From: JABCZZ01 sp964454545
GTDB taxonomy: Bacteria > Pseudomonadota > Alphaproteobacteria > Rickettsiales > JABCZZ01
Assembly (NCBI GenBank): GCA_964454545.1
Contig: CAYVTI010000006.1
Location: 10,371-74,370 of the forward strand
Reading direction: 5' to 3'
DNA: 64,000 nucleotides
The notes under the pieces are model-generated. The model had not been told where the DNA came from and did not search any database. It saw only the letters and a program-made list of their open reading frames with translations. Position numbers and translations under genes: made by a program. Below, in pieces: positions 34,359 through 43,518 of the stretch (the stretch's first letter is position 1; each line of letters starts with the position of its first letter).

Positions 34359-35654
34359 ATGTCTACCACTACCCCTCTACAGGATGCCCGGTTCGAAACT
34401 CTCTGCCTGCATTCCGGCCTTAACGCAAAAAATCAGAACGGCGCCAGCCAGATTCCCATATACCAGAGCGCCAGCTTTGTGTTCGAGGATGCGCAATCCG
34501 CGTCCGATCTTTTCGCGCTTAAGAAATTCGGCAATATCTACAGCCGCCTGACCAACCCCACCGTATCCGCGCTGCAGGAACGTCTTGCCGCGCTCGACGG
34601 CGGAACCGGCGCCGTTGCCGTGTCTTCAGGACACGCGGCACAGCTGGTGGCGCTGTTTAACCTGCTGCAGTCGGGCGATCATATCGTCGTCTCGAAGCAG
34701 CTCTATGGCGGTTCCATCACCCAGTTCAGCAAATCTTTCCGCCAGTTCGGCTGGGAGGCAAGCTTTGTCGATGCCGATGATTTTGACACGGTGCGCGCCG
34801 CTATCCGCAAAAACACCAAGGCTGTTTTCGTGGAAAGCATCGCCAATCCAAGTTGCGCGGTGGCGGATATCGAGAAACTCGCCGATATCGCCCATTCAGC
34901 AGGAATTCCTTTGATTGTCGACAATACAGTCGCTACGCCGTATCTGTGCCGCCCGATTGAATGGGGAGCGGACATCGTAGTGTATTCCACCACTAAATTC
35001 TTCACCGGCAACGGCACCACGCTAGGCGGCGCTATTGTAGAAGCAGGTACTTTCGACTGGTCGCAGAACGATAAATTCCCGCTGCTTGCTAAACCGGACA
35101 GTTCCTATCATGGGGTTTCCTTCCACCAGAACTTCGGCAACCTGGCCTTTACGGTGCGCTCAATCGCCGTGGGACTGCGCGATCTCGGCACCACGCTTGC
35201 CCCATTCAGCGCATTTCTGGTCCTGCTCGGCACGGAGACATTGCCCTTGCGGATGCAGAAGCACGCGGAAAACGGCATCGACATCGCGCGCTTCCTGCAA
35301 TCGCATTCCAAAGTGGCATGGGTATCTCACGCCGGGCTGGAAGGCAGCAAGCATAAGGCACGCCAGGAAAAATACCTGCCGCGTGGCGCAGGCAGCGTGT
35401 TCAGCATCGGCCTGAAAGGCGGATATGAAGCGGGTAAGAAACTGGTGGAAAATGTCAGCCTGTTTCTGCACCTTGCCAATATCGGCGATGCCAGATCATT
35501 GATTCTGCATCCTGCATCCACCTCACATTCGCAATTGTCCGATGAACAGAAAAAGGAAGCGGGCGCAGGTCCGGAAGTGATACGGCTTTCCATCGGCCTG
35601 GAACATGCGGATGATTTGATCCGCGATCTGGGAATTGCGCTGGCTAAAATTTAA
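34359..35654 (+). CDS. metY: O-acetylhomoserine sulfhydrylase
   Basis: 431-residue PLP enzyme of the Cys/Met metabolism family, joining sulfide to O-acetylhomoserine to give homocysteine. Seen: YSRLTNPTVSALQERLAALDGG, VDNTVATPYLCRPIEWGADIV and the PLP-Lys motif YSTTKFFTGNGTTLGG. The length (over 420) and the RQEKYLPRGAGSVFSIGLKGG segment fit the MetY group. It sits 9 bp ahead of the acetyltransferase-dehydrogenase fusion that makes its substrate. The sulfide comes from the cys operon just upstream. Confidence 0.93.
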   Translation: MSTTTPLQDARFETLCLHSGLNAKNQNGASQIPIYQSASFVFEDAQSASDLFALKKFGNIYSRLTNPTVSALQERLAALDGGTGAVAVSSGHAAQLVALFNLLQSGDHIVVSKQLYGGSITQFSKSFRQFGWEASFVDADDFDTVRAAIRKNTKAVFVESIANPSCAVADIEKLADIAHSAGIPLIVDNTVATPYLCRPIEWGADIVVYSTTKFFTGNGTTLGGAIVEAGTFDWSQNDKFPLLAKPDSSYHGVSFHQNFGNLAFTVRSIAVGLRDLGTTLAPFSAFLVLLGTETLPLRMQKHAENGIDIARFLQSHSKVAWVSHAGLEGSKHKARQEKYLPRGAGSVFSIGLKGGYEAGKKLVENVSLFLHLANIGDARSLILHPASTSHSQLSDEQKKEAGAGPEVIRLSIGLEHADDLIRDLGIALAKI

Positions 35655-35663
35655 AGGTGTTTT

Positions 35664-37793
35664 ATGCCTATCATTCTCCCGCGGGCTTTGCCCGCCTATA
35701 ATCTGCTTTTGCAAGAGGGATATAATGTACTTGCGAGAGAAGAAGCGGTAAACACCAGCGTGCGCATCGGCCTCATCAACCTGATGCCAGGCAAGGAGAC
35801 GACGGAGGCGCATTTCGCACGCGTGCTGTCGCACACGCTGGCCCCGGTGGAACTGGTATTGCTGACGCTGTCCTCGCACACATCGCGCCATGTTTCACCG
35901 GAGCATATGCATGCGTTCTATGCTCCCTGGACCGAGGCACGCAACATGCCATTGCACGGCACCATCATTACCGGCGCGCCGGTGGAACATCTGGAATACG
36001 AGCAGGTGGACTACTGGCAGGAAATGGCAGCCATCCTGGACTGGCTGCGAAGCAGCAGCATTCCTGCGCTGTTTATCTGCTGGGCGGCACAGGCAGCGAT
36101 CTATCACTATTATGGGGCGCGGAAACAATCCCTCCCGCATAAACAACTCGGACTGTTTCCACACCGGACAGTGCAGCCGGACCCGCTGCTGCGCGGGTTC
36201 AACGATGTATTCGACGTGCCGGTGGCGCGCAACACGGAGATACCCCGTGCTGCGCTCGCGGCGCTGCCTGAGGTCGATATATTATCCGAGTCGGACTTAT
36301 CGGGCGTCTACATCGCGCATGACCGCAATAAGCCGTTTTATTATGTGTTCAATCACCTGGAATACACTTCCGACACGATCGTGGAGGAATATTTCCGCGA
36401 ACTGCGCGACGGTAAAACCGCACCCTTACCTTATAATTATTTTCCCGCTGAAGACCCGCAGGAGAATCCCCTTAACCGCTGGCGGTCCCATGCGTCGCTG
36501 CTTTACAGCAACTGGGTGCACCAATGCAGCCAGCCGGTGTACCGTTACCGCAAGGTTTTGAACATCGCCCTTGCGGGTCTTGGCACGGTAGGCGGCCATG
36601 TATTGCAGCTATTATATCAGCAGCGTGAATTGATTGAGCAGCGCACGGGTTGCGCGGTAAGAATCGTCGGCGTGTCCGCGCGTGACCGTCTTAAGGATCG
36701 CGTGAGCGCCGTTCCTGATGATGCGATCTGGTGTGACAACCCTCTCGATCTGGTCGATCTGCCTGACCTTGATATCGTAGTAGAACTGATCGGCAGCGCA
36801 GGCGGCATCAGCCGCTCGTTGATCCGCAAAGCCCTCGCCGCCAAAAAGCATGTGGTCACCGCCAACAAGGCGCTGATGGCAAACGAAGGCTTAAATCTCA
36901 TCATTGAAGCGGAGCGGGGGGGAGTGACGCTCGCCTTTGAAGCAGCCGTGGGAGGGGCGGTACCGGCGATAAAGACCGCGCGCGAAGCGCTGGCGTCCGA
37001 CAGCATGTCAAGCATCGCCGCCATCCTGAACGGAACGGCCAATTACATTCTTTCCGCGATGGAAAGAGAAGGACTGAGCTTTGACGAAGCGCTGGCGCAG
37101 GCGCAGAAACTGGGATATGCCGAGGCTGACCCGGCTGCCGATATTGACGGGCTGGATACTGCCCACAAGATCAATATCCTTAGCTGCATGAGCTTCGGGC
37201 GCAATATACGCCTTGAGGAAGTGCCGGTGAAAGGCATCCGTAACGTGATTCCTGCCGACATACGCGCAGCGCGTATTTTCGGCCACAGCATTAAATTGCT
37301 GGCGCAAAGCTGGAGAGAAGAGGGAAAGATCAGCACCCGCGTTTCACCCTATCTGGTGCCGCGCCAGCATCCGCTGGCGGAAGTGAACGGCGCGCATAAT
37401 GCCATACTCTATACCGGAAATTTTGTCGGAGAGCTCTTCCTGCGCGGTTTTGGTGCAGGGGGAAAACCTGCGGCGGCGGCAGTGGTTTCCGATATCGTCG
37501 ACATCGCGCGCCAGCGCAACGTTTTTGCCTTCAGCATCCCGGCCCGCACCATCCCCACCGTTGCCGCAGCGGCCGATTACTGGCCGCGCCCTTATTATCT
37601 ACGGGACGCGAAGCCCTTCGCGCTCTCGGCGCTCGACGTCATCCAGCGCAGCGACATCGTGAGCCACCAGCATGTGGCCATTACCAAGCCGTTGCTGGCG
37701 CAGGAGGCAGCCGCGCAGTTTGCGCGCCTGGCCCAGATGATTCCGCTTTACATACCGGAATCCATTATTCGCTCCCCGGCCCCGGATGCATGA
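35664..37793 (+). CDS. metA-hom: Fusion of homoserine O-acetyltransferase (MetA) and homoserine dehydrogenase (Hom)
   Basis: 709 residues in one uninterrupted frame. Residues 1-295 are MetA: catalytic Cys139 (FICWAAQAA), His231 and Glu233 (NHLEY). Glu108 in TGAPVEHLEYE is at the position where Glu marks acetyl-CoA and Gly marks succinyl-CoA use. Residues 297-709 are homoserine dehydrogenase: Rossmann LNIALAGLGTVGGHVL, ATANKALM-type HVVTANKALMA, ILNGTANYILSAM and GYAEADPAADIDGLDTAHK. The C-terminal ACT domain of typical Hom is missing or strongly shortened, so threonine feedback may be absent. The enzyme would take aspartate semialdehyde to O-acetylhomoserine. I know of no common MetA-Hom fusion. 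Confidence 0.9.
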   Translation: MPIILPRALPAYNLLLQEGYNVLAREEAVNTSVRIGLINLMPGKETTEAHFARVLSHTLAPVELVLLTLSSHTSRHVSPEHMHAFYAPWTEARNMPLHGTIITGAPVEHLEYEQVDYWQEMAAILDWLRSSSIPALFICWAAQAAIYHYYGARKQSLPHKQLGLFPHRTVQPDPLLRGFNDVFDVPVARNTEIPRAALAALPEVDILSESDLSGVYIAHDRNKPFYYVFNHLEYTSDTIVEEYFRELRDGKTAPLPYNYFPAEDPQENPLNRWRSHASLLYSNWVHQCSQPVYRYRKVLNIALAGLGTVGGHVLQLLYQQRELIEQRTGCAVRIVGVSARDRLKDRVSAVPDDAIWCDNPLDLVDLPDLDIVVELIGSAGGISRSLIRKALAAKKHVVTANKALMANEGLNLIIEAERGGVTLAFEAAVGGAVPAIKTAREALASDSMSSIAAILNGTANYILSAMEREGLSFDEALAQAQKLGYAEADPAADIDGLDTAHKINILSCMSFGRNIRLEEVPVKGIRNVIPADIRAARIFGHSIKLLAQSWREEGKISTRVSPYLVPRQHPLAEVNGAHNAILYTGNFVGELFLRGFGAGGKPAAAAVVSDIVDIARQRNVFAFSIPARTIPTVAAAADYWPRPYYLRDAKPFALSALDVIQRSDIVSHQHVAITKPLLAQEAAAQFARLAQMIPLYIPESIIRSPAPDA

Positions 37794-37801
37794 GGCTGAC
37801 G

Positions 37802-38317
37802 CTATTCGCTCCCTATCCAATTGCCAATGGTTCTGATGGGAATGGAATAGGTGATGAGGGCGCTTTCTTCGCTCGGATTGTGATCGTAAAGTCCCGCATT
37901 GGACATATGGTTAAAGACAACTCCTAAGCGCTGGGCATTGAGAAACTGATAATCTATTTCAATACCCGGGCGGAATATAACCGGCCCTCCCAGAGACTTT
38001 CCGTGACCAGGACTATAGCCTCCTATGGCAAAATTGGGGATAAGGTATAACTGGTCGCGCCACACGGGGATATCCCAGTCCAGTCCGGCATATCCATAGG
38101 TGCTGTCATCGGTCGTGACAAATCCGCCCGCTACGGGACGAATGCCGTATTTAATAGGATCGAAGCGGTATTCCAGGCCGAAAAGGGCGGCGGTATCCTT
38201 CTGGCGCATTATATCGAAATAACCCGCGTTCAGATTAAGATAATCCTGCGCCTCCGCGAGGGGTGTCGGGAACAGCAACGGGAGGAATACTAAAGAAACA
38301 AGCGTAAATTTTGACAT
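37802..38317 (-). CDS. pagL: Lipid A 3-O-deacylase (PagL/acyloxyacyl hydrolase-like)
   Basis: 171 residues with a signal peptide ending PLAEA. The C-terminal part carries the PagL active-site signature FNHMSNAGLYDHNPSEE with His, Ser and Glu, and strand patterns of an 8-stranded outer-membrane barrel (LYLIPNFAIGGYSPG). PagL removes the 3-O acyl chain of lipid A. Convergent to metA-hom, 8 bp apart. Confidence 0.8.
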   Translation of the reverse strand: MSKFTLVSLVFLPLLFPTPLAEAQDYLNLNAGYFDIMRQKDTAALFGLEYRFDPIKYGIRPVAGGFVTTDDSTYGYAGLDWDIPVWRDQLYLIPNFAIGGYSPGHGKSLGGPVIFRPGIEIDYQFLNAQRLGVVFNHMSNAGLYDHNPSEESALITYSIPIRTIGNWIGSE

Positions 38318-38692
38318 ATATCCTCTTCTGAAATGGTTGGCCTAAAAAGGGGCTGATATGCAATCCAGTGAAGCAGTTGAATAGCCTGTCATGACATTGC
38401 AGAAGGCATGCTTATGCTCTTCCGACCCGGCTCGCAGGAGTTCGATAGCAGATGATTGCGTTTCGGAAGAGGCAATGGGGATGCCGAGCTCAGTCATGTG
38501 AGAATCCGGGGCAATGGAATTGGAATGTGAATTTGGAATATGCGCGGCGCAATTCTTGCAGTGGCTCTATCAAAATTCCATGATGACGTTATGATGACAT
38601 GATTAAGCTCCTGCAAATCAGGAATCTGCTGTAATCCGGCTGTTCTCTGATTCCGGAGCCAAGTGGCAGCGGACGCTGCCTGCGGCGAATCA
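38318..38692. other. Gene-free stretch between the PagL and ParB-like genes
   Basis: Only short frames without ribosome sites or recognisable composition. It should contain the pagL promoter at its left end. I see no RNA gene or repeat. Confidence 0.4.
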
Positions 38693-39316
38693 TTATCCGC
38701 GGGTATTGGCAATGGAAGGTTTTATAAAACCGGGCAGTTTCCGCGCATCTTTTGTCTGTGCAAGAAGGACGGCTTGCTCTAAAGCTCTGTCAAAATGTTT
38801 CTTAAGCCATTTTTCTTTTATATGCTTCCGGTAAAAATCCGCCCACAGAAACTCGGCATACGGAGTGGTTACTTTGCTAAAACCACCCGCTTCCCTTACA
38901 AATCCGGCGAGGCTGCGATAGGGATTGTCTTCCAGCGCCTCAAGTTTTTTCGGAATATGCGTGAGTGATCTCCGTTTTCCGTTTGCATCATAAGGATGGA
39001 CGAAATTAAGCGCCTGCATCTTGTTCCAGAAAGCTGTTTTGGAAAGCTGTGAGAAATCTTCTTCCACATCCATTGGCGCTGTCTCAAAACGCTCTTCCAG
39101 TAACGCAAGGGCAAGATGGTGACGGTCAATGACATAGGCCTTCTTATTGGGACCAAGCACTACACGTATCGGATGTTCAAGGATGAAATCCACCAGTTCA
39201 CATGGACGCTTTTCCAATTGCCTGAGCCGGGCACGTTTATGCTTTACCTGCAACCGCCCTACGGTTATTTGCGTAGGCTTTAATTGTGATATTTTTACAA
39301 TAGCGCGAGATACCAT
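38693..39316 (-). CDS. ParB-like (ParBc_2-type) nuclease-fold protein
   Basis: 207 residues. KISQLKPTQITVGRLQVKHK opens the domain and AYVIDRHHLALALLE carries the ParB/Srx active-site-like region with conserved Arg-His-His. Members are stand-alone proteins of unknown role, not chromosome-partition ParB (no HTH). SLAGFVREAGGFSKVTTPYAEFLWADF is typical of this subfamily. No partner gene beside it. Confidence 0.75.
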   Translation of the reverse strand: MVSRAIVKISQLKPTQITVGRLQVKHKRARLRQLEKRPCELVDFILEHPIRVVLGPNKKAYVIDRHHLALALLEERFETAPMDVEEDFSQLSKTAFWNKMQALNFVHPYDANGKRRSLTHIPKKLEALEDNPYRSLAGFVREAGGFSKVTTPYAEFLWADFYRKHIKEKWLKKHFDRALEQAVLLAQTKDARKLPGFIKPSIANTRG

Positions 39317-39567
39317 ACTTTATGAATTAACCGTATTTATCAATATGGGCAATAAGTTTTGATTCTCTATCAGTCTCATCCAAGCATTATAAGAAAACAT
39401 TTTGCACCGCTTAAAATAGCGGGTTAGAACTCTCGTAAATCAGCCTCATAACTGCTTTATGGAAAGTGATTATAAATTCGCGGAAATGTGGATGCGATGC
39501 AGTCGCAACGAATCTTTATCTGTTAACAAACGGCTAATGAAACGTCAGATACGATTTCGTAAATACG

Positions 39568-39658
39568 TGGCGGATGAGGGGGGATTCGAACCCCCGATAC
39601 GGTTTTGCCGTATACACACTTTCCAGGCGTGCGCCTTAAACCACTCGGCCACCCATCC
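39568..39658 (-). tRNA. tRNA-Ser (GGA)
   Basis: On the minus strand: acceptor GGATGGG/CTCATCC with discriminator G and encoded CCA, D arm TGGCCGAGTGGTTTAAGGC, anticodon GGA in CTGGAAA, long variable arm (TATACGGCAAAACCGTAT), T loop GTTCGAATC. The 5' end lies 2 bp from the assembly gap. Confidence 0.95.
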
Positions 39659-39660
39659 GT

Positions 39661-39760
39661 NNNNNNNNNNNNNNNNNNNNNNNNNNNNNNNNNNNNNNNN
39701 NNNNNNNNNNNNNNNNNNNNNNNNNNNNNNNNNNNNNNNNNNNNNNNNNNNNNNNNNNNN
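39661..39760. other. Assembly gap (100 N)
   Basis: Exactly 100 unknown bases, the conventional size of a scaffold join rather than a measured distance. Linkage and order across it are not established by this sequence. Confidence 0.99.
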
Positions 39761-39937
39761 CGGGGATCAGGTGTCAGGTTCCAGCAATTTCTTAACCGAC
39801 TCCTGCCCCCTGATTCCTTAATTCGCACCTTTTTATATACATAATCGAAATATCGTCTATAAATATTTATGCAACCCGTGATAAATTCATACGTCATATA
39901 TGAGAAAAATGAATAATTACAATAATAAGAGGGGCAT

Positions 39938-40213
39938 ATGGCTAATGACAATAAAATCCAGAATGCGCAGGACGTATTTCTTAATACGCTGCGCAAGAAG
40001 AAAATCCCGGTTACCGTATTCCTATCCAGCGGCGTAAAGCTTCAGGGCAACATTACCGGCTTCGACAATTTCTGCATGGTGCTGCGCCGTGGCCCGCAGG
40101 TCCAGCTGGTATACAAGCATTCCATCGCGACCATCGTCCCCTCCGGCCCCGTGAGCCTCTATGAGGAGGAAGGCGAGGAAGAACAGCAGCTGGACATGGC
40201 AAAGGCAAGTTAA
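39938..40213 (+). CDS. hfq: RNA chaperone Hfq
   Basis: 91 residues. The Sm1 motif (VFLSSGVKLQGNITGFDNFCMVLRR) and Sm2 motif (LVYKHSIATIVP) match Hfq, with the proximal-face KH residues. N-terminus QNAQDVFLNTLRKKKIPV is typical. The tail is short and acidic (EEEGEEEQQ), less like the usual alphaproteobacterial tail. Hexameric hub of sRNA regulation. Good AGAGGGG ribosome site. Confidence 0.95.
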   Translation: MANDNKIQNAQDVFLNTLRKKKIPVTVFLSSGVKLQGNITGFDNFCMVLRRGPQVQLVYKHSIATIVPSGPVSLYEEEGEEEQQLDMAKAS

Positions 40214-40222
40214 GAGGGATTC

Positions 40223-40546
40223 ATGGATAAATATATTGTTATTCTTGCCTTCTCGCTTCTTACTTTTCCGGCAGTTTCCCTCGCCCAGACATCCGGTTAC
40301 CATACCCCGCCTACTTCCACGAGCAATGATCTGGAACGCGGATCAGCCAACCCGGTCAATAACGGCGTAAACGATTCGCTCTCCATCTACCCTCCGCCGA
40401 CCGTGATCAGAAGGCCCGCGACAGCAAACCTGCCGGAATCAGGCGAGGAAACCACTACCCATGATAATCACCGGCACAAACACAAAAAGAAAACGGCCGG
40501 AGACGCCGTCACTCCCGATGCCAATCCCGCCGGAACCGGGCGCTAA
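40223..40546 (+). CDS. Small secreted protein of unknown function
   Basis: 107 residues, 9 bp after hfq. Signal peptide IVILAFSLLTFPAVSLAQ, then a disordered Pro/Thr/Asn segment and a basic HRHKHKKK patch. No family recognised. Likely cotranscribed with hfq. Confidence 0.6.
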   Translation: MDKYIVILAFSLLTFPAVSLAQTSGYHTPPTSTSNDLERGSANPVNNGVNDSLSIYPPPTVIRRPATANLPESGEETTTHDNHRHKHKKKTAGDAVTPDANPAGTGR

Positions 40547-40579
40547 GGCACAGAACATATTAAAAGCTTGAAAACTTGC

Positions 40580-40601
40580 GCCGCCGCATTATGGTGGCGG
40601 T
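40580..40601 (+). other. Hairpin just ahead of lepA
   Basis: CCGCC (40581-40585) pairs with GGCGG (40596-40600), extended by G-T. A short T-rich tract follows. It may end the hfq transcript or shape lepA initiation, since the ATG at 40617 has no clear ribosome site. Confidence 0.4.
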
Positions 40602-40616
40602 CTTTCGGGCCCTATT

Positions 40617-42422
40617 ATGACTGATTTATCGCTAATTAGAAATTTTTCCATCATTGCCCATATCGATCATGGAAAATCGACGCTTGCCGATCGCCTGATC
40701 GAGTATTGCGGCGCGCTGGAGGCGCGCGAGATGAGCGCGCAGGTGCTTGATTCCATGGATATCGAGAAAGAGCGCGGCATTACTATTAAGGCGCAAACCG
40801 TGCGGCTTAATTACAAGGCCGACGACGGCAAGACCTATATCCTGAACCTGATGGATACGCCGGGGCATGTGGATTTCGCCTATGAGGTGAGCCGCTCGCT
40901 TGCCGCCTGCGAGGGATCGCTCCTTGTGGTGGATGCAAGCCAGGGTGTGGAGGCGCAGACGCTCGCCAACGTCTACCAGGCGCTTGACAATAATCATGAG
41001 ATTATCCCTGTACTTAACAAAATTGATCTACCCGCCGCTGAGCCGGAGCGCGTGAAGCAGCAGATTGAGGACGTCATCGGGCTGGATGCCAGCGACGCTG
41101 TGATGATTTCCGCCAAAACCGGCATCGGCATCAAGGACGTACTGGAAGCGCTCGTCACCCGCCTTCCCGCCCCTAAAGGCAACAGGGAAAGTGAACTGAA
41201 GGCGCTGCTGATTGACAGCTGGTACGATACCTATCTCGGCGTGGTCATTCTTGTGCGCGTAGTCGACGGCGTGCTGTCCAAAGGCATGAAGGTGAGGATG
41301 ATGTCCACGGGCGCAACCCAGCAGGTGGAACAGGTCGGCGTATTCACCCCGAAAAAGAGGCAGGTCGATTCGCTTGGCCCCGGCGAGGTCGGCTATATCA
41401 TTACCGGCATCAAGCAGGTGGCGGACTGTAAAATCGGCGACACGGTGACCGATGACCGTAAGCCTTGCGCAACCCCGCTGCCCGGTTTTAAACCCAGCGT
41501 TCCCGTCGTATTCTGCGGTCTCTATCCCGTTGACACGTCCGATTTCGAGAATCTCAAGGAGAGCCTTGCCAAGCTGCGCCTGAACGACGCCAGCTTCGAA
41601 TATGAAATGGAAACGTCATCCGCGCTCGGCTTTGGTTTCCGCTGCGGGTTCCTTGGTCTCCTGCATCTTGAGATCATCGAGGAACGGCTGGAGCGTGAAT
41701 TCAACCTCGACCTTATCACTACCGCGCCGAGCGTGGTCTATAAGATATATAAGACCAATGGCGAGGTGCTGGAACTGCATAACCCCGCCGACATGCCCGA
41801 CCCTACCTATATTGATCATATGGAGGAGCCGTGGATAAAGGCGACCATCATGGTGCCGGATGAATTTCTAGGCAACGTGCTGACGCTCTGCACGGAAAAG
41901 CGCGGCGTGCAGCTTGATCTCACCTATGTCGGCAACCGGGCGATGGCGGTCTACCGCCTGCCGCTCAACGAAGTGGTATTTGATTTCTACGACCGGCTGA
42001 AATCCTGTTCGCGCGGTTATGCAAGTTTTGATTATTATCTCGACGATTATTCGGAAAGCGATCTGGTGAAGCTCACCATCCTGGTCAATGGCGATCCGGT
42101 GGATGCCCTCTCCGTCATCGTGCATAAAAGCCAGGCCGATTTCCGCGGACGATCGCTCTGCAAACGCCTTAAAGACCTCATCCCGCGGCAAATGTTCCAG
42201 ATTGCCATTCAGGCGGCGATGGGCGGACGCATCATCGCACGCGAGACTGTGAGCGCGATGCGCAAGGACGTAACCGCGAAATGCTACGGCGGCGATATCA
42301 CGCGCAAGCGCAAGCTGCTTGAAAAGCAAAAGGAAGGCAAAAAGAAGATGCGTGCCGTAGGCAATGTTGAAATCCCTAAATCCGCATTTATTGCAGCGCT
42401 TAAGATGGGGGATGGGGAATAA
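40617..42422 (+). CDS. lepA: Elongation factor 4 (LepA)
   Basis: 601 residues, canonical length. G1 AHIDHGKSTLADRLI, G3 DTPGHVDFAYEV, G4 NKIDLP; C-terminal LepA-specific domain ends GNVEIPKSAFIAALKMG. A ribosome back-translocase important under ionic or cold stress. Confidence 0.97.
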   Translation: MTDLSLIRNFSIIAHIDHGKSTLADRLIEYCGALEAREMSAQVLDSMDIEKERGITIKAQTVRLNYKADDGKTYILNLMDTPGHVDFAYEVSRSLAACEGSLLVVDASQGVEAQTLANVYQALDNNHEIIPVLNKIDLPAAEPERVKQQIEDVIGLDASDAVMISAKTGIGIKDVLEALVTRLPAPKGNRESELKALLIDSWYDTYLGVVILVRVVDGVLSKGMKVRMMSTGATQQVEQVGVFTPKKRQVDSLGPGEVGYIITGIKQVADCKIGDTVTDDRKPCATPLPGFKPSVPVVFCGLYPVDTSDFENLKESLAKLRLNDASFEYEMETSSALGFGFRCGFLGLLHLEIIEERLEREFNLDLITTAPSVVYKIYKTNGEVLELHNPADMPDPTYIDHMEEPWIKATIMVPDEFLGNVLTLCTEKRGVQLDLTYVGNRAMAVYRLPLNEVVFDFYDRLKSCSRGYASFDYYLDDYSESDLVKLTILVNGDPVDALSVIVHKSQADFRGRSLCKRLKDLIPRQMFQIAIQAAMGGRIIARETVSAMRKDVTAKCYGGDITRKRKLLEKQKEGKKKMRAVGNVEIPKSAFIAALKMGDGE

Positions 42423-42563
42423 GGAGGGTGTTAGGGATCTAAACTAGGTTCGACAGAACCACACTCATTTCTCATTCCCTTCTCCCTGCCCTTAGAACCT
42501 GTTGAAATCTTCTCGGTTTTATGACAAAATCATGCTTGGTTAACTTAAGAAAATAGAAAATAA

Positions 42564-43127
42564 ATGTCGGTATTACCTGTAATCATAGCACCCGATCCCA
42601 TACTGAAACAGAAATCCGCTCCCGTGGAAGCGGTGGATGACGCCGTGCGCGCAACGCTTGATGATATGCTCGATACCATGTACCAGCAGGGCGGCATTGG
42701 CCTCGCAGGGGTGCAGGTAGGCATTCTCAAGAAGCTTATTGTGGTGGACGTCAATTGGCGTGAGGAAGAATCGGAAACGCGCAAGCCACTCAAACTTATC
42801 AATGCCGAAATCATCTGGGATTCAGAAGAGGAAAACTCGTATAACGAAGGCTGCCTGTCCTTCCCCGACCAGTATTCGGAAGTCGTGCGCCCTAAGGAAA
42901 TCACGGTTTCTTATCTTGATGAGCATGGCAACCCGCAGGAAATCCAGACCGGCGGGCTGCTCGCCACCTGCATCCAGCATGAAATTGATCATACCAATGG
43001 CATTACATTTGTAGATCATATCTCACGCCTGAAACGCGACATGATACTGAAGAGACTGGAAAAAGCCAAGAAGAACGGCGTATTCGATCACCATCACCAC
43101 GAACATGACGAATTCTGCAACCATTAA
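42564..43127 (+). CDS. def: Peptide deformylase with a His-rich tail
   Basis: 187 residues. Motif 1 GIGLAGVQVG, motif 2 EGCLSFPD, motif 3 QHEIDHTNG give the Fe/Zn site. Removes the N-formyl group from nascent proteins. The C-terminus FDHHHHEHDEFCNH carries an extra metal-binding-like cluster not needed for the fold. It is not an engineered tag, since Glu, Asp and Cys are interspersed. fmt, the usual partner, is not adjacent. Confidence 0.93.
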   Translation: MSVLPVIIAPDPILKQKSAPVEAVDDAVRATLDDMLDTMYQQGGIGLAGVQVGILKKLIVVDVNWREEESETRKPLKLINAEIIWDSEEENSYNEGCLSFPDQYSEVVRPKEITVSYLDEHGNPQEIQTGGLLATCIQHEIDHTNGITFVDHISRLKRDMILKRLEKAKKNGVFDHHHHEHDEFCNH

Positions 43128-43132
43128 AAGAT

Positions 43133-43459
43133 ATGAAGACAGGCACTCTCAAGATTACGCATAAGTTGCCGAAAAAGCTGATTGAGCCGTTGCTGGTGGC
43201 GTTCGGTTTCTTTTACATTGTATTTCATGTCCTAAGCGGGGAGCATGGCGTTTATGCCCTGCTCAAGGAGGAGCGCAGGCTTGAAATACTGAAGGCGGAA
43301 CTCAACCAGGTTTCCGGGGAGCGCAAGGAACTGGAGCACCGGGTGCATTTGATGAGTTCCGGCTCTCTCGATCCGGACATGCTCGATGAGCAAGCGCGTA
43401 AAATCCTTGACGACGCGCAGGAAAATGAAGTGGTGATACCGCTTAATAAAAACAGGTAA
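43133..43459 (+). CDS. ftsB: FtsB/DivIC-like septum formation initiator
   Basis: 108 residues: one transmembrane helix (LIEPLLVAFGFFYIVFHVL), then a coiled coil (LKEERRLEILKAELNQVSGERKELEHRV) and a short tail with DMLDEQARKIL. This is the FtsB topology; in E. coli it links FtsL and FtsQ at midcell. Five bp after def. Confidence 0.75.
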   Translation: MKTGTLKITHKLPKKLIEPLLVAFGFFYIVFHVLSGEHGVYALLKEERRLEILKAELNQVSGERKELEHRVHLMSSGSLDPDMLDEQARKILDDAQENEVVIPLNKNR

Positions 43460-43477
43460 TAACAAAGCCGAAATTGC

Positions 43478-43505
43478 TTGACCTATAGGCAAATACCCCT
43501 ATGTT
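43478..43505 (+). promoter_or_regulatory. Promoter of metK
   Basis: TTGACC at 43478-43483, 16-bp spacer, TATGTT at 43500-43505; start point near 43512, just before the aptamer. Confidence 0.6.
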
Positions 43506-43518
43506 GCATAGGTCATTT

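Noticed and set aside
38494..38712. 72-codon minus-strand frame
   Set aside because: No ribosome site, no signal or domain, and it overlaps the end of the ParB-like gene region.
38693..39316. Chromosome-partition ParB or plasmid origin
   Set aside because: The protein lacks the HTH domain of partition ParB and no parA or parS is visible.
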